A DNA stretch of 64,000 nucleotides from Centropus unirufus (Eukaryota > Chordata > Aves > Cuculiformes > Centropidae): contig VYZI01000129.1 in NCBI GenBank assembly GCA_013397695.1, positions 1,136,964-1,200,963 of the forward strand, given 5' to 3'. A program made the translations under genes and the position numbers. Below the pieces are notes generated by a model. It did no database searches and was not told the DNA's origin. It saw only the letters and a list, made by a program, of their open reading frames with translations. Below are positions 12,791-24,910 of the stretch, in pieces (the stretch's first letter is position 1; every line of letters begins with the position of its first letter).

Positions 12791-15784
12791 GGCCAAAATC
12801 CTTGCTGGATATGTTTTACTATTGCAGAATACTTCAAAATCTTCAGCAGTCAAGCCATGTATGCAACACTTAAATTTGTGGATTATTGTCTGCATAAAGA
12901 ATATATACCATATGACTACACCAGAAATTTAGTAAAATGATAATTTGATTGAATGTATTCAAAATTTAGGTAGCATATTGAGGGAATATCTTTTAAAAAT
13001 ACCACTGGATAAAAACAAGAAAAATCAGAGAGAATAATTATTTTTTTTCATTATGGAAGTATTACCTGACTTCTTGATATCATATTCAGTCATATTAGTT
13101 ACACAGTGGTATTGAACACTCAGTTAACTGATCTATGGGCGATGTAATGGGTCAGGTTTATACCACAACTATGTTTTATTAAAACATGAATAATAATGAT
13201 TACCATGCTGTCACAAAGATACAGAGATAGTCTCAAAGATCGTGAAAGTTAATAGCTTTTTAGTCATTCCTATTGTTGCCTTCATTGTAGGTATATCCCA
13301 ATGACTCATCTTATTTTTTGATCCATATAAGATTCAAGCATAAGCAGAAACTGGAGTTTTCTATCTTTGCTGTCCGAGTAAGTTACAACAGAAAATATAG
13401 GCAAGAGGAATCAAATTGCATTGTATTGCACCATGGTGACAGGATCCTAGAATTTCTTTTAAGAGTAGTATTTCATATATTTTTATAATATCTTTTTGCT
13501 CAGCTTGAGTCAATATAACTACTCCATGGCGAAAAATATAAACAAAAATATGTTTGCTTTTCCATCACTGACATCCTCCATTTAGGTCTGAACACAATTC
13601 ATTAAAATTCTCATTTTTCTGCTGGTAGCTCTGGTACCGGGGGAAAATATTATTGTTTTCATATCAATTCATGCTTTATTACGTTATTTCACTCATCTCT
13701 TATTTTTCAGTTTCTGTCACAAGGGATAATTTCCTGAGCCTTTTGTGAGAGACAGATTGATTTGTTCACATTCAGTAGTAAAGACATAAGTAGAATATGC
13801 TTCTGGGTAAAAAAACAGTAGCAAAAGACAAGGTTTTGGATAGATTATCTAAAAGTCACTAAAGATAAGGCAACAAAAAAAACCATCCTGTTTCAGATCC
13901 TCAGCTGTGTGAGATAGCAATATATTCCTGAATGGTTGCAACCATCTAGACCAATAACAATATTTAGTACAGGTTTTGCTTGCTTAATATTCAAGAGCAA
14001 ATTTTAAGACATTGAGTTAATAGCAGACAGGGTGACAAGTAGCCAAGATAATTCTAATTTGCTTTTTGTGACTGGCTGGGGAGCTATATGTGCTCTGTGC
14101 TCCCAGTCAGAATATGGGTAATAATCACATGGCTCTACATGATTTGACTTCATATGCCCTTCACATCAATACACTTTCTTCACATTTTGCACTTTCAAGG
14201 ACAAAGCAAAAAGGATACTTGCTCCACACAAAGTCCAGAAAAATCGTTGTATCTTACAGATGAAGCAAGGCAGTGATTTAATGCTAATACCATTTTTGAC
14301 ACTAGATTTGACATGCAGAAGATTGGTTAAAGGATGCTGTGGACTTATGCAGTTGCAAATATTATGTCCTTACTGTATCACACTAGCAGCTATCATTACT
14401 GCTGAAAGATTTATCATTCCCAGTATTTGCAATGGAATGAACATGCCTGTAATTGTACTAATCAAGTATGAAGATGTTCCAAAAAGAGAACATTTTATTG
14501 TGGGCTATTTCAGATTCCCGTCCTTAAGATTCCTTTTGTCAAGGGCACTTAAAGCTGCTGGTGAACTCATTTTTAGCTTTCTTTTAAGCCTAGACAAATT
14601 TGAGTTTCTGGAGATATGACTAAATTTTGATGCCAAATGATTATTCTTCTGGTTTACATCGCAATGTTAAAAAAGTTAGTGAGGCTTGCCTAGGTCATAG
14701 ACGTTGCAAAATTTGTCTAATTAAACGTCCATTTCCTAGGAATCATGAATGAACATGTTCTGCTGTGCCAGTTTGACTTGTGTCTAAATAGTATCATGCA
14801 AATCTCCTTCCATGATGCCCTCTGTGAGTCATACATTTGTCTAAATAATAAAATTATTATGACAAACATTGCAATGCACATCTGAGAGACATAAAAATGT
14901 ATATTTATAATCCTGTACTTTGTAGGTATAAAATTTTCAGTCCAGCTCCAGTAGATGCATCTTATTTAACTTCCAAAACTCAGAAATGAAGAGTGCATTT
15001 TGGAAATACTTCATTACTGATTCAACCTGAAGTTCCAACTTGTGACTGTCTTGTGTCCCTATTAATCATCCCATGGCAATCCAGTCATGTTTTATAAAGC
15101 TTAACCGAATAATGATACCATATCCATTACAATAAGGACCAAAGCGTTGTTCTTAGCCCAAAGGATTTAGAATATCATGGACAGCATCATAGCCTCTTTC
15201 AGCTAACCAGTGAGACTGATGTGGAAATGATAGGTGACATCTGGTTGCTTGTTATGAGTTGTGATATGATCCATAACATCCAGTGTACATCTGTGGTTTG
15301 GACTACTGCTATGATACAATACATATGTTTTCTCATTTAAACAGCCTCCCAGCTCCTCAGATCTAATGCAGGCTGTTCAGCTCTAGCCCGCACAACTGGT
15401 AGTCCCACTAGTATTTATCAATGATGTCTTTTGCTGAGGACTATGGATTCTTCTGTTTTGTGATTGTTGTTTTCCAGCATTGCAAGCTAATATGATAATG
15501 TTTTCTGTAAGTGCATTTGTGTCAAAATAATGTATCACAAAAAGAAACGCAGTTAGCACTTTTCATATAAAATTCTGACAAGAGTCATAGCAGTACAATA
15601 TAAATTATCCAGTGTTTCTTTGTGGAATCACTTCAAATACTATATCTTACAAAAAAATAAAAATAAAAAAAAAACAGAACAAGATACAAGGAAATAGACT
15701 TGCTTATTTGGATGGATTTTACAGCATCTGATTAAAATGCCATTTGAATGAATCACAGTTGTTCTATTTTTTGGTAAACTTTGG
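12791..15784. other. unique AT-rich non-coding stretch
   Basis: No recognised repeat or exon. A 119-codon plus-strand frame at 14260-14619 has no motif I know. A perfect octamer ATGCAAAT occurs at 14796-14803, within a stretch (about 14690-14890) of mixed composition that could be a conserved non-coding element; this cannot be judged without alignment. Confidence 0.5.
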
Positions 15785-16520
15785 ACTAGGTCTGTACAGG
15801 AAATCAGACCTGGAGCTGTAGGGAGTTCACTTGCCCAGGCATTGGCAGCAGGGGCTGCAGGGTGTGAGTAGAGGGCTGACCCATGCCAGACACAGCTGGT
15901 TCCAGCCAACCCCAATAGCCCCCTTGCAGGGCATGGCTGAGCACCACAGCCAGGGTGATGGCAAATTGGGGAGTGTTTTGAAGAAAAGGCAACAATCATG
16001 GAGATAGGAGGAGGGAGCAGAAAGAGTGAGCAAGGGCAGTGAAGAAGGGGAAGAGTTGCTCCAGGGGCTAGAACAGAAATTCCTCAGCAGCCTGTAGTAA
16101 AGACCATAGAGAATCAGATTAACTCCATGCAGTCCATGGAGGACCTCAGGCTGGAGTAGGTGGATACCTCCTGGAGGAACTGCATCTCATAAGGACCCCA
16201 TGTTGAGCAAGAGAAAAGAGTGATAGAGGAGGAGCAGCAGAGAAGCACTGCTGGGTACAGACTGTACTCCCCTCTCAGCTGCTGGCACCACACAGGAGTC
16301 AGAGTGAAGGAGTGAATCTGAGCCTGGGAAACAGGGGAGAAAATCTTCAGGGGTTGTTTTAATTTTTGACATTTTTTTTTCTCACTACACAAATTTATTT
16401 TAATTGGCAATAAATTAAATTCCCCAAGTTGAGTTTCACTTGCCCATGAAGATACTTGGTAAGTGGTCTCCCAGTCTTTATCTCAACCCCCAAGAAAGAA
16501 TTTTATCTGTCTCTTCTTTC
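15785..16520 (+). mobile_element. avian ERV solo LTR (ERVL-like), truncated
   Basis: This is the richest GC block nearby and follows the avian LTR family in the sense direction. Recognisable blocks are 'agctggttccagccaacccc' (about 15892), 'ggcagtgaagaaggggaaga' (about 16034), 'ccatggaggacctcaggctggag' (about 16134), 'tgaaggagtgaatctgagcc' (about 16305), then the polyadenylation signal and 'ccccaagttgagtt' (about 16422). The right edge is truncated relative to the usual end and the left edge lacks the usual LTR start. No internal retroviral coding sequence is attached. The open frames at 15640-15999, 15804-16033 and 16114-16410 on the minus strand are antisense to it and meaningless. Confidence 0.75.
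16409..16414 (+). terminator. polyadenylation signal of the LTR
   Basis: AATAAA lies in the 'ggcaataaattaaa' block, the expected place for the LTR poly(A) signal. It is intact but in a truncated LTR. Confidence 0.6.
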
Positions 16521-17154
16521 TTCAAATTCAGCACTTCTTTTAAGAGTTACAACTGATGCTGATCCCGGATTTTACCAATTTCCACTAGTTTATCATGAGT
16601 GTTGCCTGTCTTATCTCTCAACGATCATGTTGCAGCACCTCTACAGCTTCTCAGCTTTTCTGGCACTTCCATCAACTGTATTTACAATTTCCACTACTCT
16701 CACCGAGCTCTCATAACACCTTTTATGTTTTCCTAGAAGAAGGAAATGCTTTGAAGAAAACATAGCTTTCATGGTGTGCATTTTAGGTGAGAGGAAGCCA
16801 CTTTTTTTTTGGCACTAGTCAGCTGTCTAATTTATTCAGTTTGGATCTATATATTTTTTTTTTTCTGGCTACGTGAGAGTGACAAGATACATCAGTTATT
16901 TCCCCTCAGACCTTCTGCAAAGGCTTCAGCAACTAAGTAAGTATATGGCTATACATATCAAACCCCTACAGGAAATCACAGATCTTTGTGGTGGAAGCAT
17001 TAAAAGATCAATAAATCAGGCCACTTTCAGACTTCAGAACAGCACTTTGCAAGACTGATATTCACCAACACCATGCTTGCTGACAAGGCTTGTTTCTTAG
17101 TCATTATCCTATGTTATCATTAGGCATTAAACTAATTAGTTCTTAACATCTTAC

Positions 17155-17312
17155 CCTAAACTCAACATCAGTATGCAGTACAGATGCTGCATATTCAGAT
17201 ACATAATCAGAGCCAAGGTTGTAGCTGGCAAAAAAGGTAATAGCCCCAGTGGCCTTAGTCCTCAAGGTCAGAGTGGCCAGTCTGGAGTTCTCTTCAGTGA
17301 TGGAGACCAGTA
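17155..17312 (-). other. candidate 158-nt coding exon, unidentified
   Basis: On the minus strand the acceptor-like cactcacttcag ends at 17313 and the segment runs to AGG|GTAAGA at 17155/17154. One frame is open through all 52 codons. It contains the pieces TEENSRLATLTLRTKATGAI and SDYVSEYAASVLHTDVEF, rich in alternating hydrophobic and polar residues as in a beta-sandwich domain. The frame is open from 17349 and, if unspliced, stops at 17143-17145. It has no ATG. The family is not recognised. It could be an extracellular-domain exon, a relic, or chance. Confidence 0.25.
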
Positions 17313-18202
17313 CTGAAGTGAGTGACTTCTTTCTTTCCCATTTTGGCTCTCACATTGTTGATGTTTTTCATTTCCTTCCCTTTCCCCAGAGAATGGGTGA
17401 GGATCTCAACTATGTCCAGCAAAGTTGATAATTTTTTTTTAGATGAGGACTTGTTTTGGTTTTCATTGTATTCCTTCTGCAAGAGCACTCTGATTCTACC
17501 AGACTGCTTTCCTGCTTGCTCTACATGCTTTTTTTTTGTCTTGCAGATTTTGCTACTTGACCATTTTTTGATGTTCACTGTGCTCTACCATGTAATGGTG
17601 ACAGAAATCCTCATTTACCCCTTTTGGATAATGTGACATTATATATAATATTTAGGCCCAGTTTACTCTTAGCGACTTTACCGCACTAGAAATGCTTACA
17701 CTCTCTTTCCTATTATCCTATTTGTGGATTCAAGATGAGTGACACCAATTATATCTTAGCATTCTTCTAATTCTCTGTCCACAACACTCCACTCCACTCA
17801 TTAGGCTGCGAGATCTCTGTAGTGCTACACATCTGCCTTTTATCCCTCTACTTTTTCTCTTAGTAATAGCCTCCTGACACAGAACCAGTCAGCTTTCACA
17901 CAATAATTTTGGACAATTGACAATTATGAATTCAATCTACATGATAATATATAGGGATAAAGAATAATCTATTATGCCCACTTCTTATGCCTTGTAAAAT
18001 AATTAGATTCTTTGAGGCCAAAGAAATGAAACAGTCTTGTACAAACATATACTGAAGTAGTAAAATTAATCCTGAGAATTAATACTACTCATATATGTTC
18101 AAATATGTGACAAGAGACTTCTCCTTGTTATGCATTTTTAAAATTAGAACTATATCAGACCTACAAATTAGCATTATTTGGATAATAAGGAAAATAAGTA
18201 GT

Positions 18203-18225
18203 TAATTACTGCTTATCAGTAATTA
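18203..18225. repeat. short palindrome with TAATTA cores
   Basis: Perfect 9-bp arms (taattactg and its complement) flank a 5-base loop. TAAT cores recur on both sides, as in homeodomain-site clusters, although AT-rich DNA produces these often. Confidence 0.6.
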
Positions 18226-21202
18226 GATTAGTAATACTGTAATCATCTGTAAAACTAATAAACTTAGATACTAGCATGATTAGAACAAAGTTCATGAATA
18301 AAAAATCTGGTAATGCAATGAATGGAGCTTGTGGGAAATGCTGATATTGCTTCATGTGCTTTATGGTCTTGCTCGCATATTTAAATTTTTCTCCTGGGAT
18401 AGAAGTAGAACAAAAATGTGATGAGTTGCAATATAATCTAAAAACTCAAGTTCAGTCATCAAAGAGGATTCACTTTAAACGAGAGTCCAGTGATGGTTTG
18501 GGGTCTTTGTGATGTTCTGCAGGATGGTTTCATATATCCTAATTTTCTCCAAAATGAACCTTTCATGATTAAGCTATTTTCTGTAACCATGAACTTTTCA
18601 TGGCTTCATTTTGTTGTTGTCCCTAGACGTGTTACTGATCATATAGAAATGTTAAAATACACTGTAATCACCTACAAAAAAGTCCATATTGCTCTATGTA
18701 TCAGCTATTTTTCCAATATTATTTATAATTATTCTATTTTTCCCACCTGCTTCTGTTTGCCAGAGCTTATTTAATATTTTTTTCATTATTTCAAATGATT
18801 GTTGAAAATATTGGATAGCAATGGGCCTGTTATCAATTAAAACAAAAGTTAAATACAAACAGCCTCATTTGAGGTCAAATCTCTGTTAAAACATTATTAT
18901 CTCAATCAGTTCTCCCTCCTATTGATACTGTATGGTTCAGGTTTGTGGGTCTGGGGATTTTTATTTGTTCTGTTTTGTTTTAAAATAGAATGTTATGCAG
19001 TACAAAACTGGACTGAAGTACAAAGTGGAATACTGCCAATTGATTTCAATCGCATAGATGGCTTGGCTGAGGCAGACCTGGATTGCTACAAAAGAACAGA
19101 ATGGCTATCGTCAGTTTAGCTGCAATTCAAAGAAAGAACTTGAATGTGGTCCTGGGTAGAGATAATTATTCCTATGCAGGCTTAACTGCTACTGTCATGT
19201 TCCATTAAAGTGCGCAAGAAAGGTTTTCTCTGTGTCTGTCTATTATAAAAATAATATTCAGGAGAAAATGGTGATCATACAGATGGTAATAAATGCAAGC
19301 TTGCAATTACAAGGCGTGTGATATGTTAACACAGTATTTGTATTTATTTTTAGAAATTATTTTGGAAAGAAACAAACAACATTTGCAACCAAGTTAGAAG
19401 TATTTTTGCAGAGTCAAGATATAATGCATTGGTTGTAGTCTATGTATAAATGATAGAATAGCAAATAATTCTACTCAATACTGACAGCCAAGCCAACACT
19501 TATTTCAACTTAATTTAATGTATTCCCTTTGACATTGCCATGGTCAGTTCTAGAACAGCTACTAAGCCTTGTCCACAGAGTTCAGGCTGCCAGACATAAA
19601 GCATACACTGTCAGGAAATACTTATATATTTTTAATTTATTTCAAATTCTTCCCTACGAGGCACCAACACAGAACAATACAAGCTTAAGTTATCACTTCA
19701 GATTAATAGAGAACAGTCAAAGCTGACTTTATATTGAAAGAACTTCAAGTATGACAACTTTCCTTACAATATGTAGAGGAACTTTCAATATGTTCTAGGT
19801 ATTACTCAGAACCCTGGAGAGTAATTTAGCACAATGTTAACCTGAATTGAAAGACCCTTAACTGCATCTATTTACAGCAACACACAATGCACAATGATGC
19901 AGCAAACACATTTTGGAATGCTGACGGACAAGGGAGCTATTCAAAAACCCTCTGCAGTTATTCTCTGAGAACTTTGACCACAGCAATTCCAAAACACAAC
20001 ACACTCATATTTTCCATTCCTATGAAATATTTACAGTGGCACACAACATATCTCAAGCTGTAATCAAAAGGAAAATTATTTATACACTGTAGCTTTTGAT
20101 TCCGTGCCGTTTCAAACTTTCATTCTGGAAGTAAGAAAGGGGTCCAAATAATAGCCTCCTCTTCTAATATTTGCAAAATATGACTGTAATGTCTTTAAGA
20201 GCCTGGTCTATTAATTAAAAACAAATGTAATCTCATAAGAAAAGTATCTCTTGATTGAAGAAATTTTCATACATTTTCATTAAAAGTTAACTAAAATTAT
20301 CACTGCCTTGGTACTCGCAAGAAAAGGAAGCCATACAATCCCAGAAATGTTGACTGGAAAGTCATCTATTTCAGCATCCCATTTGAAGAGACACTGAACC
20401 AAGGAAGAGAAAGATGCTGCATTGAGCAAGGGCCTGAATAAGTGGCCCAGCAGCACAACTGAGCAGGATCTGAGGTGACTGGAAGCAGAATATGCATGAA
20501 CTCCTGGTGCCAGGGAGGAAGTAAAAAAACACAGCAGCAGAAAATGCCATCCTCCTGAGAACCTTCAGTCATTCTTTAAGCTTAAACCTCCTCAGCAGAC
20601 AGTGAAGATCATATCTTCTTTGAGGTCAACTCATTTTTCACAAAAACCTCTGGAAGGACCAAGAGACAGTTCATGTAAAATAGATCCCAGTCTATCCTGG
20701 ATACCCACATTTAGCCTCACTATTAGTTCCAGCATTTAATTGCATAGATAGCTCACAGTCATCAAACCAAAAAAACTCCTCTTGAAACTATCTAGTATGC
20801 ATTCTCTACTGAAATAATTAATTTGACATGATAGAGAAAACTCTGTTTTGATATTTAACTCCCATATTTTGTAACCAAAATGACATGGTTCTCCCTCAGA
20901 GGTATACACTCGATCCCTGAATTGTTTAACAGGTTTAAAAAACTTTTAATTATGATTTTAAGTTCCACAGTTACTGAAATTAATGTGAAGTAACCCTGGT
21001 ATATTAATTCTGGAGCAATTAATACACTGAATAGAAAAGGTTTTGTTTAGTGGTTCCATCTAGTACCTTAATATAAATACAAATAATTTTACGAAGTTTT
21101 GTCAGATAAATCTTCAAACTATCTCCTATATTATGCCCCTTATTTCAGAGATTATTGAGCTAAATCTTCCCCGTCTTGTGCACATTTTATTCTTTTTTTA
21201 AG

Positions 21203-21295
21203 CCAAAGGATTCAAACTGAGGAAAGAATACAGATGTATTCAGGAAGGCAGGGAAAGCCCACTGTGCGAATACTATCAGAGGATGAGCAGGTCTG
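21203..21295 (+). other. candidate 93-nt exon with strong splice sites
   Basis: An acceptor (tattctttttttaag) precedes 21203 and the segment ends at GTCTG|GTAAGT, a consensus donor. Its length is exactly 31 codons, so inclusion would keep frame. Two of the three frames are open. One includes RKEYRCIQEGRESPLCEYYQ, the other SGRQGKPTVRILSEDEQVW; the third stops early. Neither is recognised. Local composition is less AT-rich than the flanks. A symmetric cassette exon is an attractive reading, but conservation would decide it. Confidence 0.3.
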
Positions 21296-23784
21296 GTAAG
21301 TCTTATTACATTATGTTGCTGCATTTAATTTGGCACTCCATATTAAACATATTTTGGTTAATTGTCACAATAACTACAGATTTAATGAGGAGATCTGAAA
21401 ATGTGGCAGTATATGACTAAATGTCCTATAAAGAGAATTATAGCCCAGATAGAAACAAATTTGAAATGAGGGCTATGGAGCATACATTTAATATTATGAT
21501 TATACCCAAGTACTGAACTAAATTCTATTGTTTTTTCTGTTCCTTCCTATCAAGGCTTTGTGGTACATTCATAAGCAGAGTGTTCAGACAATTACATTTG
21601 GCAACACCCCTATTTTCAGTCAGCTTAGTGACCTAGTAATTTCTACAGTTGCTTCTGTTCATAAAATGCACTTTTGAAGACAATCTAGGTGTTTTGGCAA
21701 AAACATTCAAATGTCAACACTTACAGTGGTCATATACTAAATTTTGACAGAATGTTTACTATAAATGCTCCACAAATGTAACTTATCACAACTAGCTGTT
21801 TTGAGAGTTATCTATGTCCATTGATAGTTAGTGAAAAGAGTAATTATGATGAGCTGTTCAATAGTGGGTATTTTAATGCCACATGAAACACCACAGAAGT
21901 TAAGGAGAAAGTGTATTTTCCTCCACTATGCATAAAATTTATGAGAGTATACTAGTTCGAAGGATTCAAAGTTATATAATTGTTTTTGCTAAATATCAGA
22001 CGAAAACAACATAATATTAAAAAAATAATAAGATCACTGAGCTTTGTGCCACAATGTGGAAGATCTTCCATAGAGAATATTTTCTATTTGTGTTTCGTGT
22101 AAGGAATGTTTACTGATTCTTGCAAGGTTTAAACAATTGAGGAGTCCCACATTGAAGTTCATACAGCAAATTGTACAGATGCAATGATGGATAGTTAGAC
22201 AGATTGAAAGAGAACATATCCATCCACATGTACATCCAGAATTGGGCAGCAACACAAACCAGAATATGAAACATTATAACAGGGATTATTAAAACCACAA
22301 TTTCTGCCCTTGTGTGCTAAAAAGATCTGAATAGCTTATGATTATACATCACAGCCAGGTGCAGAGTTGCATCAGATCAGTAATTTAATAAAGCAGTAAA
22401 AATTTGATGACAGAGTGGCTACCTTCTGACCATTATTCTTAATTACATCTCTAACTATCAATTTAAATGGCTACTAATGTGTCATTTAAAACTAACATCT
22501 TAGACAGTTTCTCATTTATTGAGAGATTAATGTTCCCCAAAGGTACTACTAATAAGGAGAAAAAAAATAGCTTTAGGTAGATTACCAGTACTGTTCAAAG
22601 CATAATCATATTGAAGAACTCTGAGCATAAAAACTTGGTAGTATTTGTTGTTAGTAAGATGGTCTGTATTTCTTATGTTACTGTACTTTTACACTTAAGA
22701 TAATTACAAGAAGGTATACATGTTAACAATAAAGAAGTTTCTGTGTCACTTTGTAAAACACCCTCACTTGTAAAACACCTCATTGCCTCCAGAATGAATT
22801 GCGTATAGAGAGCTTCTGTATGAATTCAAGAGTCAAAATTATAAATTACTATTTTTAATCCAGAAGCTAGCTCTACTGATATCTATATATTCAACCATTT
22901 CCTTGCAAATGACATCTTATTTAACATTGGTTAGACAAAAAAAGAGAGCAATTTTACAAAGCAGAGCCTTTTTTTATAGATTACTTCATTCTTTGCTATA
23001 GATGAAGGTATTTCCAAAATATATTTTTATGAAGTGGTTAAATTAAAGCCATGATTATCTGCTATTTCTTGGTAGAACTGATAGGAAAGATAGAAATTTA
23101 CAGAGTTTAATAAAGTAAAATTCTCTTAGGTCATGCCAAAGTTTTCCAGGTTAATTAACAAGTTTTAGGAATGTGTTGACAAATACAGGCCCAGGATTTG
23201 ACATTACCACCTCTAGAATAAAAAGAATTAACCACATCTCAGTAAACATTACACATAACTATTTTTAGAAAAGAAAAAGCTTTAAGTTGCTTAAATAATG
23301 GATTATCTGGCAAATTATACATAGTATTTGACATACAGAGAGAGCTGTATGTTGCATTTTTAGCTTATAGGTTTACACCAGTTTGTCTTGCATTAAATTA
23401 GAATACAATATTTATCTCTCTGGGCCTTGAAGTGATTCTGGAGTAGCCCTTGACACTTCTGGTCAGTCATATTGCCTGTACAGCTACAGTTCCGCTTCTC
23501 TTCAAACCTTCATCAAACACTGTTTCTGAAGATAGACAGCATTTATCTCACATCTAAGTATATTTAGTTCTCACAGATTAAATACAAGATATAGACTGCA
23601 ATAGGGACCTCCCAACACTTCTAGTCTTTACAGAAGTATCATTTTAAAAGGGTAGAGTATACTACCAAACCTATGTCTTCCAAAAGATCCTTTTTCCTTG
23701 ACCTTGCTTGTCAACCCAACCCAGGCTATAAAATTTATTTTCTTTGGTAAATGTTAAAATGGGAAGAAACCTTAACTGAAAGGA

Positions 23785-24910
23785 AGGACAGTTTATTGTC
23801 TGCCTAGGTTTTCATAAGCTTTTCAGATATGTGTCCCAGAAGATCCTGAAGGAGAAGCTGGTAACATACAGGCTAGATGAGCAGATGATGAGGTGTATTC
23901 AAAACCATGCAACTGTTCTGGATCAGAGGGTGGCAATTAGTGGCACAAAGTCTAGTCAGAGAACACTGTCAGTGTATCTCAGAGATCAGTACAATCCTCT
24001 TTATCCTTCATTAATGGTCTAGCTGATGGGGCAGAATGTACCCACAGCCATTCTGCGGATGACTCCTAAGTGGGAGGAGTAGCTGATAGGCCAGAGGTTC
24101 GTGACCTCAACAGGCTGGAGAAATAGTTTGAGAGAAATCTCACGAAGTTTAACGAGGTGAACTGCCAAGTCCTGGACCTTGGGTTGAACAAAACTATTCG
24201 CCAGTATATACTGGGAGGTCACCAGCTGGAAAGCAGAAAAGGATTTGGAGATCCTTGTGGACATAAAATCAACCATAAGCCAGCAATGTGCCCTTACAGC
24301 AAAGAAGGGTAAAGGTATCCTGGGCTGCATGAGGAGTGTTGCCAGCATGTTGAGGGAGGAGATCCTTCCCCTCCTCTCTGCCCTGATCAGGGCACACCTG
24401 GAGCCTCATGTCAAGTTCTGGGCTCCCCAGTCCAAGAGAAATACAGACGTCCTAGAGAGAGTTTACCAAAAGGCCACAAGGATGATTAAGGGACTGGAGA
24501 ACCTCACATATGAGGAGAAACTGAAACATCTGGGATTGTTCAGCCTGAAGAGAAGGCTCAGGGGGATCTCATCGATGTATGCAAATACCTGGAGGAAGGT
24601 GTAAAGAAGGCAGATTCAGTTGTATTTTAAATGGTGTTTAGTGGCAGGACAAGGGGTAATAGGTAGACACTGAAGAACAGCCCTATCCAAACATCAGGAA
24701 ACACTTTTCCACAGTTAGGGTAGCTAAGTTGTGGAATAGTTTGCCCGGGGAATTTTGTAGTCTCCATCCTTGGATATATTCAAAAGCCATCTAGAAACAG
24801 CCCTTGGCAAATGCTCTATGTAGTCCTGCTTGAGCAGGGAGGCAGGAAAAGATGATCTCCAGAGGTCCTGTCCAATCTCAGCCATTCATCAATTCTGTGA
24901 TTCTATGACA
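23785..24910 (+). mobile_element. CR1 LINE, longest copy, 5'-truncated with 3' tail
   Basis: The element covers most of the RT C-terminal half plus the 3' tail. In order are the equivalent of LDFxKAFDTVSHKIL (about 23803-23855), RVAISGTKSS (about 23930), the catalytic-box remnant SADDS at 24051-24065 followed by a stop, ILVDIKSTISQQCALTAKKG (about 24250), a WAPQSKRNTDVLERV block (about 24419), and GLENLTYEEKLKHLGLFSLK (about 24494). It ends at the CR1 tail tctgtgattctatga near 24895-24909. Several frameshifts and stops separate these blocks, so it is dead. It inserted through its 3' end, as usual for this family. Confidence 0.9.

Larger units (their letters stand above)
16521..23784. other. 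unique AT-rich stretch, about 7 kb
   Basis: No repeat copy recognised. It contains candidate exons at 17155-17312 (minus) and 21203-21295 (plus), and a small palindrome rich in TAAT cores at 18203-18225. The open frames in between are short and unremarkable. Confidence 0.5.

Noticed and set aside
14260..14619. 119-codon plus-strand frame as a small membrane protein gene
   Set aside because: No splice context, no homology recognised, start context ordinary; a length attainable by chance in 64 kb.
15640..16410. Minus-strand frames of 61-119 codons
   Set aside because: Antisense to an LTR that normally carries no coding sequence; no recognisable protein.
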